64,000 bases of DNA from Segatella copri (GCF_019249655.2 NZ_CP137557.1:1175001-1239000); one strand, 5' to 3'; counted from the stretch's first letter, positions 10,501 to 18,349 are shown. Program-made: numbers and translations. Notes: generated by a model not told the origin, from the letters alone.

Positions 10501-12762
10501 GTTTATGAGACAGCAAAGAAGGCTGATGGTATCGCAAAGGCTAATGATGTTATCCGTAAGGAGTTGGCACCTAAGTTCACAGAGTTGGATGCTAATTTGG
10601 CTGCCGCAGAAAAGTACTATTTGGCTTACTTCTTTGATACATCAGCACTGAAGGCTGCTTCTAAGGCAATTGGTATTGATATCAATACTAAGAAGGCAGA
10701 GCTTGAACAGGCTAGAGTTGATAAGCTTAATAAGAGTGAATATGAGACTGCAATTGCTGGTTTTGCAAAGCGTATAGAGGCACTGTATGAAAGTGCTAAT
10801 AATACAGAGCAGGCCGCTATTAGCGCTGAGATTGCTAGTATTACTGCTGATAAGGATCAGGCCGTTAAAGGCTTCAATGCTGCAGGTGAGACAGAAAAGG
10901 CTACAGAGATTGAGAAGTTCTTCGAGACAAATTGCATGAATTTGGCTGCTGAATTTAGTAAATTGACGTTGCCAGAAGACTTGGCTGAGACTCAGGCTAC
11001 ATATATTGCTTGGGAAAAGAAGGTTGCCAAGGCTCATGCTGGTATCATCAACTTGTGGAAGGCTGATTTGACAGAGTCTACCTATAAGACTTTGGTTCAG
11101 AATTTCGATGTAGTTAAGGCAGAGTATGATAAGCTTGCTAATATCGTAACAACTGGTCATGAGCCTGTGAAGAAGGCTTATGCTGATAAGGCAGCTGAAC
11201 TTGGTGTTAAGGTGAACGAGCTTAAGGCTTCTTTGGAGGACGATAAGGCTAATGGCTTTGTTATGCTTTACAATACCAAGCGTCAGAGTGCAATTGATGC
11301 ATTAGGTGACGAGATTGAGCCTGTATTGAAGAAGGCTGATGCTAAGGAGACAGCATGGAAGACCAATGACAATGTGAAGGCATCTCTTGATACTCAGTTG
11401 CAGGCATTGAACACAAAGCTTGAGACTGTAGTGGATGCTATCGCAGAGCTTCCTCATGTAGCTGGTACTCTTGATGTTAGTGTTAAGAATATTACTGATG
11501 AGATTAAGTCTGTTACTGAGAGTATAGCTCTTGAAGCTCAGGCTGGAAAGCTTGTTGAAGGTTCTTACAAGACAAACGTAGACAATATTGCTGCTAGCAT
11601 TAAGAATTTGAACCTTGGTGCTCACAATTCTGAAGCTACTGGTGTTATCAAAGATATCCAGAGTATCTGTGATGGTATTATATCAGCAAATTACAATGCT
11701 ACTTTGAAGAGTGATGCTATAGCTGTTAATGATAAGATTTCTTCTTTGAAGGAATTCAACACCAATATGTTTAATGGCAATCGTTCTTATGTAAAGGATA
11801 TTAATGGTAATCAGATTAAGGATAAGGATGGCAAGGACATCACTATGTTGGAGAAGTTGCCAGACTATCTCGCAGAGGTATATCCAGCTGTTCTCACTAA
11901 GGCAGATGAACTCGCTAAGGAGCTGAATCTGATTAACATGAAGGCTAAGAACCATATTGGTGACGCTGACCTTGATGAGACTGTAACTGTTAATGACTAC
12001 TCTGAGGTTCGTTCTTGGATTATCGAGAACAAGGAGTACAAGGATCTTGCAGTTGACAAGGCTTGGGCTGGTGATGTTAATGGTGATGGCTTCTTCACTG
12101 TTGCTGACTTGACTCAGATTTCTAATATCATCTTCTACGGTGACCCTGCTGGTGAGAAGGTTGAGGAAACTGAGGGTGGTACAACAAGAGCTCGCGTTGT
12201 AAGAAGTGCTACTTCTGCTGATGGTGAACTTGCTGTTACCAAGACTGGTGAGGAAACTACCGTATTCGGTAAGACTGTTCAGATTGCAGTTGAGGTGGCT
12301 CATCAGGCAACATTCACTGCTGGTCAGTTCGATATCCAGTTGCCAGCTGGCATGAAGCTCGTAGGTCAGACATTGTCAGATCGTGCTAATGGTCATGAGT
12401 TGTTGAGCAACGAGATTGCAGACGGCAAGTATCGCTTCTTGGCTTCTACTATCGACAACAATGCATTCAATGGCAACAGTGGTGCTATCGTAGTGCTTAG
12501 CGTCGAGGTAGGTAGTGATTACAATGGCGGCGATATCCAGGTATCTAATGTCATCTTCTCTGATGCAAAGGGACGCTCTTATAGCATTACTAGAGGCATC
12601 GGTGATGGTACAGGCGAGACCACAGGTATCAACGCAATCACTGCACCTACTATGAAGGAGCGTATCTTCTCTATCGGTGGTATGGTGAAGAAGTCTATCC
12701 AGAAGGGTATTAACATCATCGTTGGTGAGGATGGTACTGCTCGCAAGGTAGTTAAGAAGTAA
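7480..12762 (+). CDS. C-terminal fragment of giant protein: helical rod, dockerin-like and cohesin-like domains
   Basis: This is a 1,760-aa ORF. Codons before 7512 are IS-derived (MYQNLRRTS...), and the native sequence resumes at YEKGTAVADF. Residues of about 10-1480 are an Ala/Lys/Asp/Thr-rich helical region with coiled-coil or spectrin-like character. About 1494-1552 is a two-loop dockerin-like segment: loop 1 DADLDETVTVND, loop 2 DVNGDGFFTVAD, both with good calcium-ligand spacing. About 1583-1715 is a cohesin-like beta sandwich (FDIQLPAGMKL, FLASTIDNNAFNGNSG). About 1716-1760 is the C-terminal motif (GINAI, IFSIGGM, KGINIIVGEDG) frequent at the ends of secreted Prevotella proteins. The IS removed the signal peptide, so if translated from 7480 it would stay cytoplasmic. 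The exact function is unknown. Confidence 0.85.
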   Translation: MYQNLRRTSYEKGTAVADFVEKDVKAWQTEQLAAIKALKGNIEVANANDNDYNEVAKLVAASEANRNEKTQELLKLLPSDDEVLGKLLTDAQNEIGELNKKLLAVKTEAQNGTAESHDNATATKKANQTALAEVDADINAVVAKYTGWQKTYSVELNASAEKTANLKKVTAKADATSAQLTKKATTIETAIASETAKLKADAIAHKLGTYAWTTIQGDIDALGVIVGNYNNVAIALTNYNAAIAKLEKTATDKNVTVTVKVDGKDKTQTYAELIAGLKTRVAKVQADFDTAKKAADDKFAAAIAGVKLDADIQTEAESWTTSYEANKYKFDNANLIKVATDKVDAAKADIKSAFDRIDTYKFDFDTYGKKAETLHEQLGKVNLQVNDLDVQVKALDPNGAPDKAIEGVGKINETLKTVSADLDKLTIAADEAKTAFVPVKELKATADSKVAELTASHKEVVALNKDASAKFTEACATAEKDINTITANIKTSYEAETLVTDWKDSKDKDGKVIKGFETLLKDLATTLAGLKADANAANDNLTAKDALVKAITTYGIADKVAAADKALGTLEHKTFKDQLAGYKTEKAAIDKAITDAYTAGKAKAEQTAITQRIQSLANNLTNFATNVPIVVANKDALDNTTSDLDAAWTKAFNDITNSDASSKVKEWQVKLNEQKVLLDAAKKNVASSYDAGTLLDSKKLEISKQLETIQTEVTSIVKEQEAGYNAAIAADNKVVYEDFLSEANLTQTIINNAKVTINGYLNINHDVLKLNVEELDKVSKALKEIDVYQASLEDLKAKTLKEYQDTKAPALFDVAGNNKKAANAYQGKVTLKMNNLSSIINKKANDLYAAKFTEGLAKSVTDRKTELDKVVYDKKMVTSAFTDVQNVIDEITALAADQVNLMINLDTQILDKIQNAEDAKLLDKATAKALNDDYSAKLSELEADAKAKETEMAAFVHADRDKDLDAFKENVTASVGEAKKKVAAEKLALTNYEAVKADFAKYDKAKAVYETAKKADGIAKANDVIRKELAPKFTELDANLAAAEKYYLAYFFDTSALKAASKAIGIDINTKKAELEQARVDKLNKSEYETAIAGFAKRIEALYESANNTEQAAISAEIASITADKDQAVKGFNAAGETEKATEIEKFFETNCMNLAAEFSKLTLPEDLAETQATYIAWEKKVAKAHAGIINLWKADLTESTYKTLVQNFDVVKAEYDKLANIVTTGHEPVKKAYADKAAELGVKVNELKASLEDDKANGFVMLYNTKRQSAIDALGDEIEPVLKKADAKETAWKTNDNVKASLDTQLQALNTKLETVVDAIAELPHVAGTLDVSVKNITDEIKSVTESIALEAQAGKLVEGSYKTNVDNIAASIKNLNLGAHNSEATGVIKDIQSICDGIISANYNATLKSDAIAVNDKISSLKEFNTNMFNGNRSYVKDINGNQIKDKDGKDITMLEKLPDYLAEVYPAVLTKADELAKELNLINMKAKNHIGDADLDETVTVNDYSEVRSWIIENKEYKDLAVDKAWAGDVNGDGFFTVADLTQISNIIFYGDPAGEKVEETEGGTTRARVVRSATSADGELAVTKTGEETTVFGKTVQIAVEVAHQATFTAGQFDIQLPAGMKLVGQTLSDRANGHELLSNEIADGKYRFLASTIDNNAFNGNSGAIVVLSVEVGSDYNGGDIQVSNVIFSDAKGRSYSITRGIGDGTGETTGINAITAPTMKERIFSIGGMVKKSIQKGINIIVGEDGTARKVVKK
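7504..7511. repeat. Right target-site duplication of ISL3 element (8 bp)
   Basis: TCTTATGA, identical to 5632-5639. Reading resumes in the host gene frame from here. Confidence 0.92.
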
Positions 12763-12782
12763 TAATAAAAAGAATAGTTGAG

Positions 12783-12839
12783 GGTATCAGTTGCTGCTTT
12801 CCCTCTGGAAAAAGGCAACTGATACTTGATACCTTTTCT
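12783..12839 (+). terminator. Hairpin pair after giant-protein gene
   Basis: Perfect 11-bp arms at 12784-12794 and 12815-12825. A competing pairing exists between GGTATCA (12783-12789) and TGATACC (12827-12833), followed by TTTTCTT. It lies between two genes of the same cluster, so it may be a terminator or an attenuator that lowers read-through. Confidence 0.6.
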
Positions 12840-12873
12840 TCAAGATTAAAACAACATTTAAAATTATAATAAT

Positions 12874-13932
12874 ATGAAGAAATTATTCAACACACTGATG
12901 TTTCTCGCATTGGGCAGTGCCGCAACTTATGCTGATAACACGCTCAGAATCGCTGATTTCGTAATCAACGCCGGAGAACAGAAAACATTGGAAATTGAAC
13001 TCAATAATGATGATAACGCATTATCTTCATTGCAGTTTGATATAGCACTTCCTAAGGGATTGACTTACGTAGATGGTAGTGTTGTTAAGGCAACAGATCG
13101 TATCACTCGTACCAGTCATACCGTAAAGGTTGTTGCGCAGAAGAACGGAGACTATCGTTTTGGTATCTTCTCTAATGAGGCTCAAGACAAGGCTCAGGTA
13201 GCTATTGCTGGTAAGGCTGGTGCCATCCTTTCTATTACAGTGAAGGCTGAGGAGAATTGCGAAGGTGGTGTTATCACTTTCAATGAGATTACTGGTAGTG
13301 ATGCTACTGTAGCTGGTAAGGTTGAAAAGGTTCCTGTAAAGGGCGTTGCTGGTAAGGCTTCAGTTTCTGCAGGTGAGTTGGCAGTAACTAGCACAAAGAA
13401 TCTTTTCCTTGCTGGTAAGAAGGTTGTTGTTGACTTCAACGTCAAGAATGATGTGAAGTTGTCAGGCATGTCTGCTATTGTTACTCTTCCAGAGGGTGTT
13501 ACATTTGCAGAAGGTGACAAGGTGGTTTACGGCAAGCGTCTTTCTGAAAACGTAGTTGCTGATGTTGCTGCTGTAGAAGGTAAGACAAATACTTATAAGT
13601 TGACTCTTAGCTCTTTCACAAATGATGTATTTGCAGAAGGTGATGCTCTCTTTGGCTTGAATCTCGTTGCAGGTGAAGGCTTCAAGGGTGGTGACTTGGT
13701 TCTTTCTGAGGTGAAGTTCGCTAATCCTAAGGGTATCGAATTCTTGGTAGAGAACGCATTTGCTTATAAGTTGAATGCTACTCTCGTTGGTGCAGATAAA
13801 TGGTCAATTAATGATGTTTATGACGTTGTTTCTGTTATGAAGGGTGTAAAGGTGCATCCTGATGCTGATATGACAGAAGATGGTCAGGTAAATATCAATG
13901 ATGTTTATTCTGTAGTTGGATTAATGAAGTAG
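12874..13932 (+). CDS. Secreted protein with two cohesin-like domains and a dockerin-like tail
   Basis: The 352-aa protein begins with a signal peptide (MKKLFNTLMFLALGS...YADN). Residues of about 22-160 and 168-295 are two similar beta-rich, cohesin-like domains (LQFDIALPKGLTYVDG; MSAIVTLPEGVTFAEG). The last 50 residues form a dockerin-like pair: a degenerate first loop (WSINDVYDVVSVMK) and a second loop DMTEDGQVNIND with good calcium-ligand spacing before VYSVVGLMK. It belongs to the same cluster as its neighbours and could bridge them. Assignment rests on fold-like patterns; no enzyme motif is seen. Confidence 0.75.
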   Translation: MKKLFNTLMFLALGSAATYADNTLRIADFVINAGEQKTLEIELNNDDNALSSLQFDIALPKGLTYVDGSVVKATDRITRTSHTVKVVAQKNGDYRFGIFSNEAQDKAQVAIAGKAGAILSITVKAEENCEGGVITFNEITGSDATVAGKVEKVPVKGVAGKASVSAGELAVTSTKNLFLAGKKVVVDFNVKNDVKLSGMSAIVTLPEGVTFAEGDKVVYGKRLSENVVADVAAVEGKTNTYKLTLSSFTNDVFAEGDALFGLNLVAGEGFKGGDLVLSEVKFANPKGIEFLVENAFAYKLNATLVGADKWSINDVYDVVSVMKGVKVHPDADMTEDGQVNINDVYSVVGLMK

Positions 13933-13947
13933 TATAATTTTAAAAAA

Positions 13948-15228
13948 ATGAATATTATGAAAAAGAATATGTTCGTAGCAAAGTTGGGTATGTTCCTGAT
14001 GATGCTTTTCGGTAGTGTTTCTATTGTTAATGGTGCGGATCTCGTTCAGTTGGCTGCGCCTACAATTACAGTCGATGGTCCTATCAAGATGATTCCTGGA
14101 ATGGAAGCTGAAATTTCCATTAACTACGAGAGTAAAGATGAGTACTCTGGTTACCAGATGAAGGTTGCTTTGCCTGAAGGTCTTTCAGTAGTAGAGGAAA
14201 AGGACGAAGAGGGTGAGATTGTCTATGGTACTCTTGGTGATGCTTGCTCTGCTAAGTATCATGCTTCAGATATTTCATTCAAGGACAATGAGATTTTCTT
14301 CATCGTATTTAGTGTAAAGAACACTATGTTGAAGAAGGGTACATTGTGCAAGTTCAAGGTTAAGGCTAATGAGAAGTTGGCTAAGGACGCTAAGATTGAG
14401 CTTAGAGAAGTAATGTTTGCTGCTATTGGTGTTACCAGCGGTTATCTTACTTTGCCAGAAATCACAGTCAACAACATCAAGGACGAGTGGGATGCTAACG
14501 AGGCTGCAAATACCAAGATCAATGAGGCTCTCATGACTACAATGACTGCATTGGATGCTGCTGATGCTACAATCAACGAAACCTGCCTTGAGTCTTTGAG
14601 AGAAGGTTATCTCGACAAATTGGCTGACTGCGCTACCGTTATCAACCAGAAGGGTATGGAGTTGAGCGCCAAGTATGCTGCTATCGAGTTAACAGAGAAG
14701 GATGTTGAGGACTTCGTTGCAGTTTGCGCTGAGACTCAGACAAAGATTCAGGCAATCCTTGATGAGGCTGCTGCGATGACTAAGAAGTTCGAGACTAACG
14801 AGGCTGCTAACGCTACATTCCAGGCTGCCTTTACTGAGATTTCTACTCTGTTGAATGACGCTGATGCTAAGATCAACGATGAGTGCCCAGACGTTAAGGA
14901 TACTTATCTTGATCAGTTGGCAGAAATTGCAACTCAGGTTAATCAGAAGGGTATGGAGCTTGGTTCTCTCTACGCTGCTGTTGAGTTGACACAGGAAGTA
15001 GCTGATAAGGCTGCTGCTGAAATCAATGCATTTGCTGCTCAGATTAAGGATATCGTTGCTGCTGCTGTTAAGGCTCAGAATGAGATTGCTACTGGTATCC
15101 ATGGTATCAATGCAGACTTCCAGAATGCTGAGGCTGTTTACTCTATCGGTGGTGTTCGTCTGAACAAGGCTGCTAAGGGTGTGAACGTAGTTATCAGAAA
15201 TGGTAAGGCTATTAAGGTTGTGAAGTAG
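13948..15228 (+). CDS. Secreted protein with cohesin-like domain and duplicated helical unit
   Basis: This is a 426-aa product. The start may be the ATG at 13948 or 13957; both give a signal peptide ending near VNGAD. About 38-180 is a cohesin-like beta domain (YQMKVALPEGLSVVEE). About 182-262 and 283-360 are two copies of one helical unit, each with NEAAN, (D/N)ADA, INxxC, YLDxLA and NQKGMEL landmarks. The last 30 residues (VYSIGGVRLNKAAKGVNVV) are the C-terminal motif also present in the giant protein. It lies 15 bp after the dockerin-tailed gene, and the terminator at 15288 ends the cluster. Function unknown; a structural or adhesive surface role is inferred. Confidence 0.75.
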   Translation: MNIMKKNMFVAKLGMFLMMLFGSVSIVNGADLVQLAAPTITVDGPIKMIPGMEAEISINYESKDEYSGYQMKVALPEGLSVVEEKDEEGEIVYGTLGDACSAKYHASDISFKDNEIFFIVFSVKNTMLKKGTLCKFKVKANEKLAKDAKIELREVMFAAIGVTSGYLTLPEITVNNIKDEWDANEAANTKINEALMTTMTALDAADATINETCLESLREGYLDKLADCATVINQKGMELSAKYAAIELTEKDVEDFVAVCAETQTKIQAILDEAAAMTKKFETNEAANATFQAAFTEISTLLNDADAKINDECPDVKDTYLDQLAEIATQVNQKGMELGSLYAAVELTQEVADKAAAEINAFAAQIKDIVAAAVKAQNEIATGIHGINADFQNAEAVYSIGGVRLNKAAKGVNVVIRNGKAIKVVK

Positions 15229-15287
15229 TACGAGTGACTTCCCCTATCCGCTGATAGGTGTAATAGTAAGAAAAAAGTATAAATTTA

Positions 15288-15318
15288 AGAGGGGCATCGC
15301 AAGATGCCTCTCTTTTTT
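15288..15318 (+). terminator. Intrinsic terminator of the secreted-protein cluster
   Basis: 11-nt arms (15288-15298, 15303-15313; one wobble), GCAA loop and a T6 tract. The bases after it (15315-15345) recur almost exactly after another terminator at 59348-59378. Confidence 0.9.
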
Positions 15319-15448
15319 GTTTGATTAGCATGTATGTTGTCTAATGGGTGCAAGACAGTAAACCAAGAGGTTGTGGAGTCTGAAGGTTAGTGCCTTACCC
15401 CGAGAGACCCATCCCTATTTCCTTTTTTGAAGAAAGTCGTTGATTTTC

Positions 15449-15479
15449 TTTGCGTTTCCAATAAAAAAGTGTATCTTTG
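15449..15479 (+). promoter_or_regulatory. Promoter of truncated Rpn-type nuclease gene
   Basis: TTTG at 15449-15452, 19-nt spacer, TATCTTTG at 15472-15479. The upstream GAAGAAAGTCGTT word is shared with the toxin-antitoxin cassettes at 55-59 kb. Confidence 0.75.
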
Positions 15480-15527
15480 CGACAGAATTGCAATATTGCG
15501 TCCACGACCATATAAAACGTAAGAAGA

Positions 15528-15950
15528 TGGCAAGGTTTATAGATCCACGTGGAGGCAGAGTGTATGGATATATTTGATTGTTGGATTTATATAATGAAGA
15601 ATATGAACATGTTTGAGCAGATGCCATTCAGCGAGAAGTATCCAGTCTTCCGCAAGTTGGCAGAAATAGGCGACCTCCGCAAGCTTTCCCGCGAAGAACT
15701 TGAGCTTTATGACGAGGACATCAAGAATATGCGTGATATATACGCCACCAGAAAGTTTGATGAGAAAAGAGGAATGGAAAAAGGGCGTGCAGAAGGAATG
15801 GCTGAAGGAATGGCGAAAGGAATGGCGAAAGGTGAACTGTCTAAAGGTTTGGAAGTAGCCCGTAACTTGTTGGCAATGGGTATGTCTTGGACTCAAATCA
15901 TACAAGCTACTGGATTAACGGAAGACCAGCTGAAGCAACTTCAGTCGTAG
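15528..15950 (+). pseudogene. Rpn-family nuclease, copy with 470-nt internal deletion
   Basis: It begins exactly like the intact copy (MARFIDPR at 15528). It then jumps at 15551 to the sequence equivalent to 16731, losing 470 nt that encode the catalytic D...ExQ core. 470 is not a multiple of three, so the first frame ends in a stop soon after. The remaining 3' part is open from GTG 15549 to 15950 and is almost identical to the intact copy, apart from one extra 12-bp GMAK repeat unit. The promoter is preserved, so a non-catalytic 133-aa C-terminal protein could be made by reinitiation. Confidence 0.9.
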
Positions 15951-15990
15951 TGTATGTACATATCCACTAGGCGTTTCTCTTAGCATAAGT

Positions 15991-16042
15991 TACCCGTCAG
16001 GTGTTTCTCTGAATTTCAAATTGCTGGAGCACCTGACGGGTA
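15991..16042. repeat. Extragenic hairpin, 13-bp perfect arms
   Basis: TACCCGTCAGGTG (15991-16003) and its exact reverse complement (16030-16042) enclose a 26-nt loop. It lies between the two Rpn copies and may serve as a terminator, but T runs are weak. Confidence 0.6.
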
Positions 16043-16158
16043 AAATCTTTCTACCTGAGTTGTGTTTCAGCCCCAAAACCGAACAGGTCTAAAATCTGTG
16101 TCATTATCCTCCCATACTTCTTCCTTTTCTTCTTTTAAAAAGAAAATCCCAGAATTTC

Positions 16159-16189
16159 TTGGCAGTTTCAATAAAAAAGTGTATCTTCG
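16159..16189 (+). promoter_or_regulatory. Promoter of intact Rpn-type nuclease gene
   Basis: TTG at 16159-16161, 20-nt spacer, TATCTTCG at 16182-16189. The leader up to the ATG is near-identical to that of the truncated copy at 15472-15527, so the two arose by duplication. Confidence 0.6.
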
Positions 16190-16236
16190 CAGCAGAAATG
16201 CAATATTGCGTCCACGACCTTATAAAACTTAAGAAG

Positions 16237-17118
16237 ATGGCAAGATTTATAGACCCACGTGTCGATTGGGCTTTCAAGCGAATCTTTGGAAGCGAGGACA
16301 CGAAAGAATGCCTGATAACATTCCTGAACGGACTGTTTGAAGACGAGTTGGTAATCAAGGACGTGACGTTTGCCAAGACCGAAAAACTTGGCTTGCGCCC
16401 CGATGACCGTGGTGTGGTCTTCGATGTCTATTGCATCACAAACGAGGACAAGCATATCATCGTCGAGATGCAGAAGAAAGAACAGGAATACTTTGCCGAC
16501 AGGGCATTGTATTACACGGCACGTGCCATTGTGCAGCAGGGGGTTCGTGGAATCTGGGACTATCACTTGGCTCCAGTCTATACGGTATGTTTCATGGATT
16601 TCGTGTCGTCGAGTCCGATATTAAAGAAGTTTCGCACCGACTTGGTGCTTACCGATTTGCAGACACGCCAGCTAGTGTCCGACAGGATGCGTATTGTGTA
16701 CCTCCAACTGCCCTTGTTCGACAAGCATACGGAGGCAGAGTGTATGGATATATTTGATTGTTGGATTTATATAATGAAGAATATGAACATGTTTGAGCAG
16801 ATGCCATTCAGCGAGAAGTATCCAGTCTTCCGCAAGTTGGCAGAGATAGGCGACCTCCGCAAGCTTTCCCGCGAAGAACTTGAGCTTTATGACGAGGACA
16901 TCAAGAATATGCGTGATATATATGCCACCAGAAAGTTTGATGAGAAAAGAGGAATGGAAAAAGGGCGTGCAGAAGGAATGGCAGAAGGAATGGCTAAAGG
17001 TGAACTGTCTAAAGGTTTGGAAGTAGCCCGTAACTTGTTGGCAATGGGTATGTCTTGGACTCAAATCATACAAGCTACTGGATTGACGGAAGACCAGCTG
17101 AAGCAACTTCAGTCGTAG
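16237..17118 (+). CDS. Rpn-family recombination-promoting nuclease / PD-(D/E)XK transposase-like protein
   Basis: The 293-aa protein is counted from ATG 16237 (MARFIDPRVDWAFKRIFG). An upstream in-frame ATG at 16159 lies inside the promoter and is rejected. The N-terminus has the family hallmark FKRIFGSEDTKECLITFLNG. The PD-(D/E)XK core shows D in VVFDVYC (about 73) and E-x-Q in HIIVEMQKK (about 84-86). A C-terminal low-complexity GMAEGMAKG repeat precedes GMSWTQIIQATGLTEDQL. Such Rpn proteins (PDDEXK_2) cleave DNA and stimulate RecA-independent recombination in studied members. The cellular role here is not known. Confidence 0.88.
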   Translation: MARFIDPRVDWAFKRIFGSEDTKECLITFLNGLFEDELVIKDVTFAKTEKLGLRPDDRGVVFDVYCITNEDKHIIVEMQKKEQEYFADRALYYTARAIVQQGVRGIWDYHLAPVYTVCFMDFVSSSPILKKFRTDLVLTDLQTRQLVSDRMRIVYLQLPLFDKHTEAECMDIFDCWIYIMKNMNMFEQMPFSEKYPVFRKLAEIGDLRKLSREELELYDEDIKNMRDIYATRKFDEKRGMEKGRAEGMAEGMAKGELSKGLEVARNLLAMGMSWTQIIQATGLTEDQLKQLQS

Positions 17119-17186
17119 TGTATGTACATATCCACTAGGGTGAAATCTGTGTGAAGGCACCCAGTAAGGGCAAAATGGGTTTATCT

Positions 17187-17441
17187 TGAGCCTCATTTGA
17201 AGTTGAAGTGAGGCTCAAGTAAACCTTAATAGAGGCTCACGTAAACTTTATCTGAGCCTCAAACCAACTTGAGATGAAGCTTACTTCATTGGCAAATGAA
17301 GCCTGTTTCAATAATCAATGAAGCCTGCTTCACTGATTCATGAAGCAGGCTTCGAGATTCAGCGAAGCCTTTTTGCTTCACTGCTTACGCAAAATCGTGA
17401 GGGATAAAGCCAAAATCGTGAGGGATGCGTGAGGGATAAAT
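17187..17441. repeat. Three families of short palindromic repeats in a convergent gap
   Basis: In the 374-bp gap between convergent genes (17119-17492) three repeat blocks follow one another. (1) TGAGGCTCA/GAGCCTCA words at about 17187-17262. (2) GAAGCCTGCTTC-type words in both orientations at about 17274-17384. (3) AAATCGTGAGGGAT, present twice plus a partial, at about 17390-17440, with a further ATCGTGAGG inside the 3' end of the ABC gene at 17514. No gene was found here. Hairpins from these repeats could end transcripts from both sides. Confidence 0.75.
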
Positions 17442-17492
17442 CCCTATTTTCTGGTATCTGTCACGCAGGTAATCCCGCTATATTTCAATAGC

Positions 17493-18302
17493 TTAAAAAC
17501 TTTTTTTCAGGAAATCGTGAGGGGTGATAGATGATTTGCAAGATTCTTCCATCTCAGCCTTCTTCACCTTTCTGAACAAATCGGAGGCGAAGACGAGGTC
17601 ATTGAGCTTCTCGTTGGTGGCGCTCATCACCTGGTCCTTGTTGCCCTGCCACTCCTTGTGGCCCTGGTAGATGAAGCAGATGTTCTCGCCGATGCCCATT
17701 ACCGAGTTCATATCGTGGGTATTGATGATAGTGGTCATGTTGTAATCCTTGGTGATGCCCGAGAGAAGTTCGTCGATGACGAGTGATGTCTTCGGGTCGA
17801 GACCAGAGTTTGGCTCATCGCAGAAGAGATACTTCGGGTTCATCACGATGGCACGGGCTATCGCCACACGCTTCTGCATACCTCCCGAAATCTCACCAGG
17901 GAATTTCTGCTGTGCCTCTATCAGATTCACACGGTCGAGACATTCCTGTGCGCGCTTCACGCGTTCCTTATAATTAAGGTTGGAAAACATATCGAGCGGA
18001 AACATCACGTTCTCCAGTACATTGAGCGAGTCGAAAAGGGCGGCGCTCTGGAAAATCATTCCCATCTCACGGCGCATCATCACCTTTTCATTCTTGTTCA
18101 TGTGAACAAAGTCACGACCGTCGTAGAGCACCTGACCGCTGGTAGGTTCCAGGAGTCCGACGAGATTCTTCACCAAAACCGTCTTTCCCGAACCACTCTG
18201 ACCGATGATCAGATTGGTCTTGCCGGTTTCGAATTGCACGCTGATATTATCGAGTACGGTCTTATCGCCGAATTTTTTCGTAAGATTTTTAACTTCTATC
18301 AT
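17493..18302 (-). CDS. mlaF: MlaF-like ABC transporter ATPase (phospholipid/MCE type)
   Basis: The 269-aa ATPase has Walker A GQSGSGKT (about 34-41), signature ISGGMQKRVAIARA (about 139) and Walker B LFCDEPNSGLDP (about 160). The PNSGLDP form and pairing with an MlaE permease mark the MCE/Mla transporter class that moves phospholipids between inner and outer membranes. It lies 47 bp downstream of the permease in one operon. No MCE-domain (MlaD) gene follows before the convergent Rpn gene, so the substrate-binding partner must be elsewhere. Its last codons contain one copy of the ATCGTGAGG repeat word. Confidence 0.9.
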   Translation of the reverse strand: MIEVKNLTKKFGDKTVLDNISVQFETGKTNLIIGQSGSGKTVLVKNLVGLLEPTSGQVLYDGRDFVHMNKNEKVMMRREMGMIFQSAALFDSLNVLENVMFPLDMFSNLNYKERVKRAQECLDRVNLIEAQQKFPGEISGGMQKRVAIARAIVMNPKYLFCDEPNSGLDPKTSLVIDELLSGITKDYNMTTIINTHDMNSVMGIGENICFIYQGHKEWQGNKDQVMSATNEKLNDLVFASDLFRKVKKAEMEESCKSSITPHDFLKKSF

Positions 18303-18349
18303 AGTTCACTTCTTTAACTGAGAATTTTAGAAAGAATTGTAGAGAGAGT

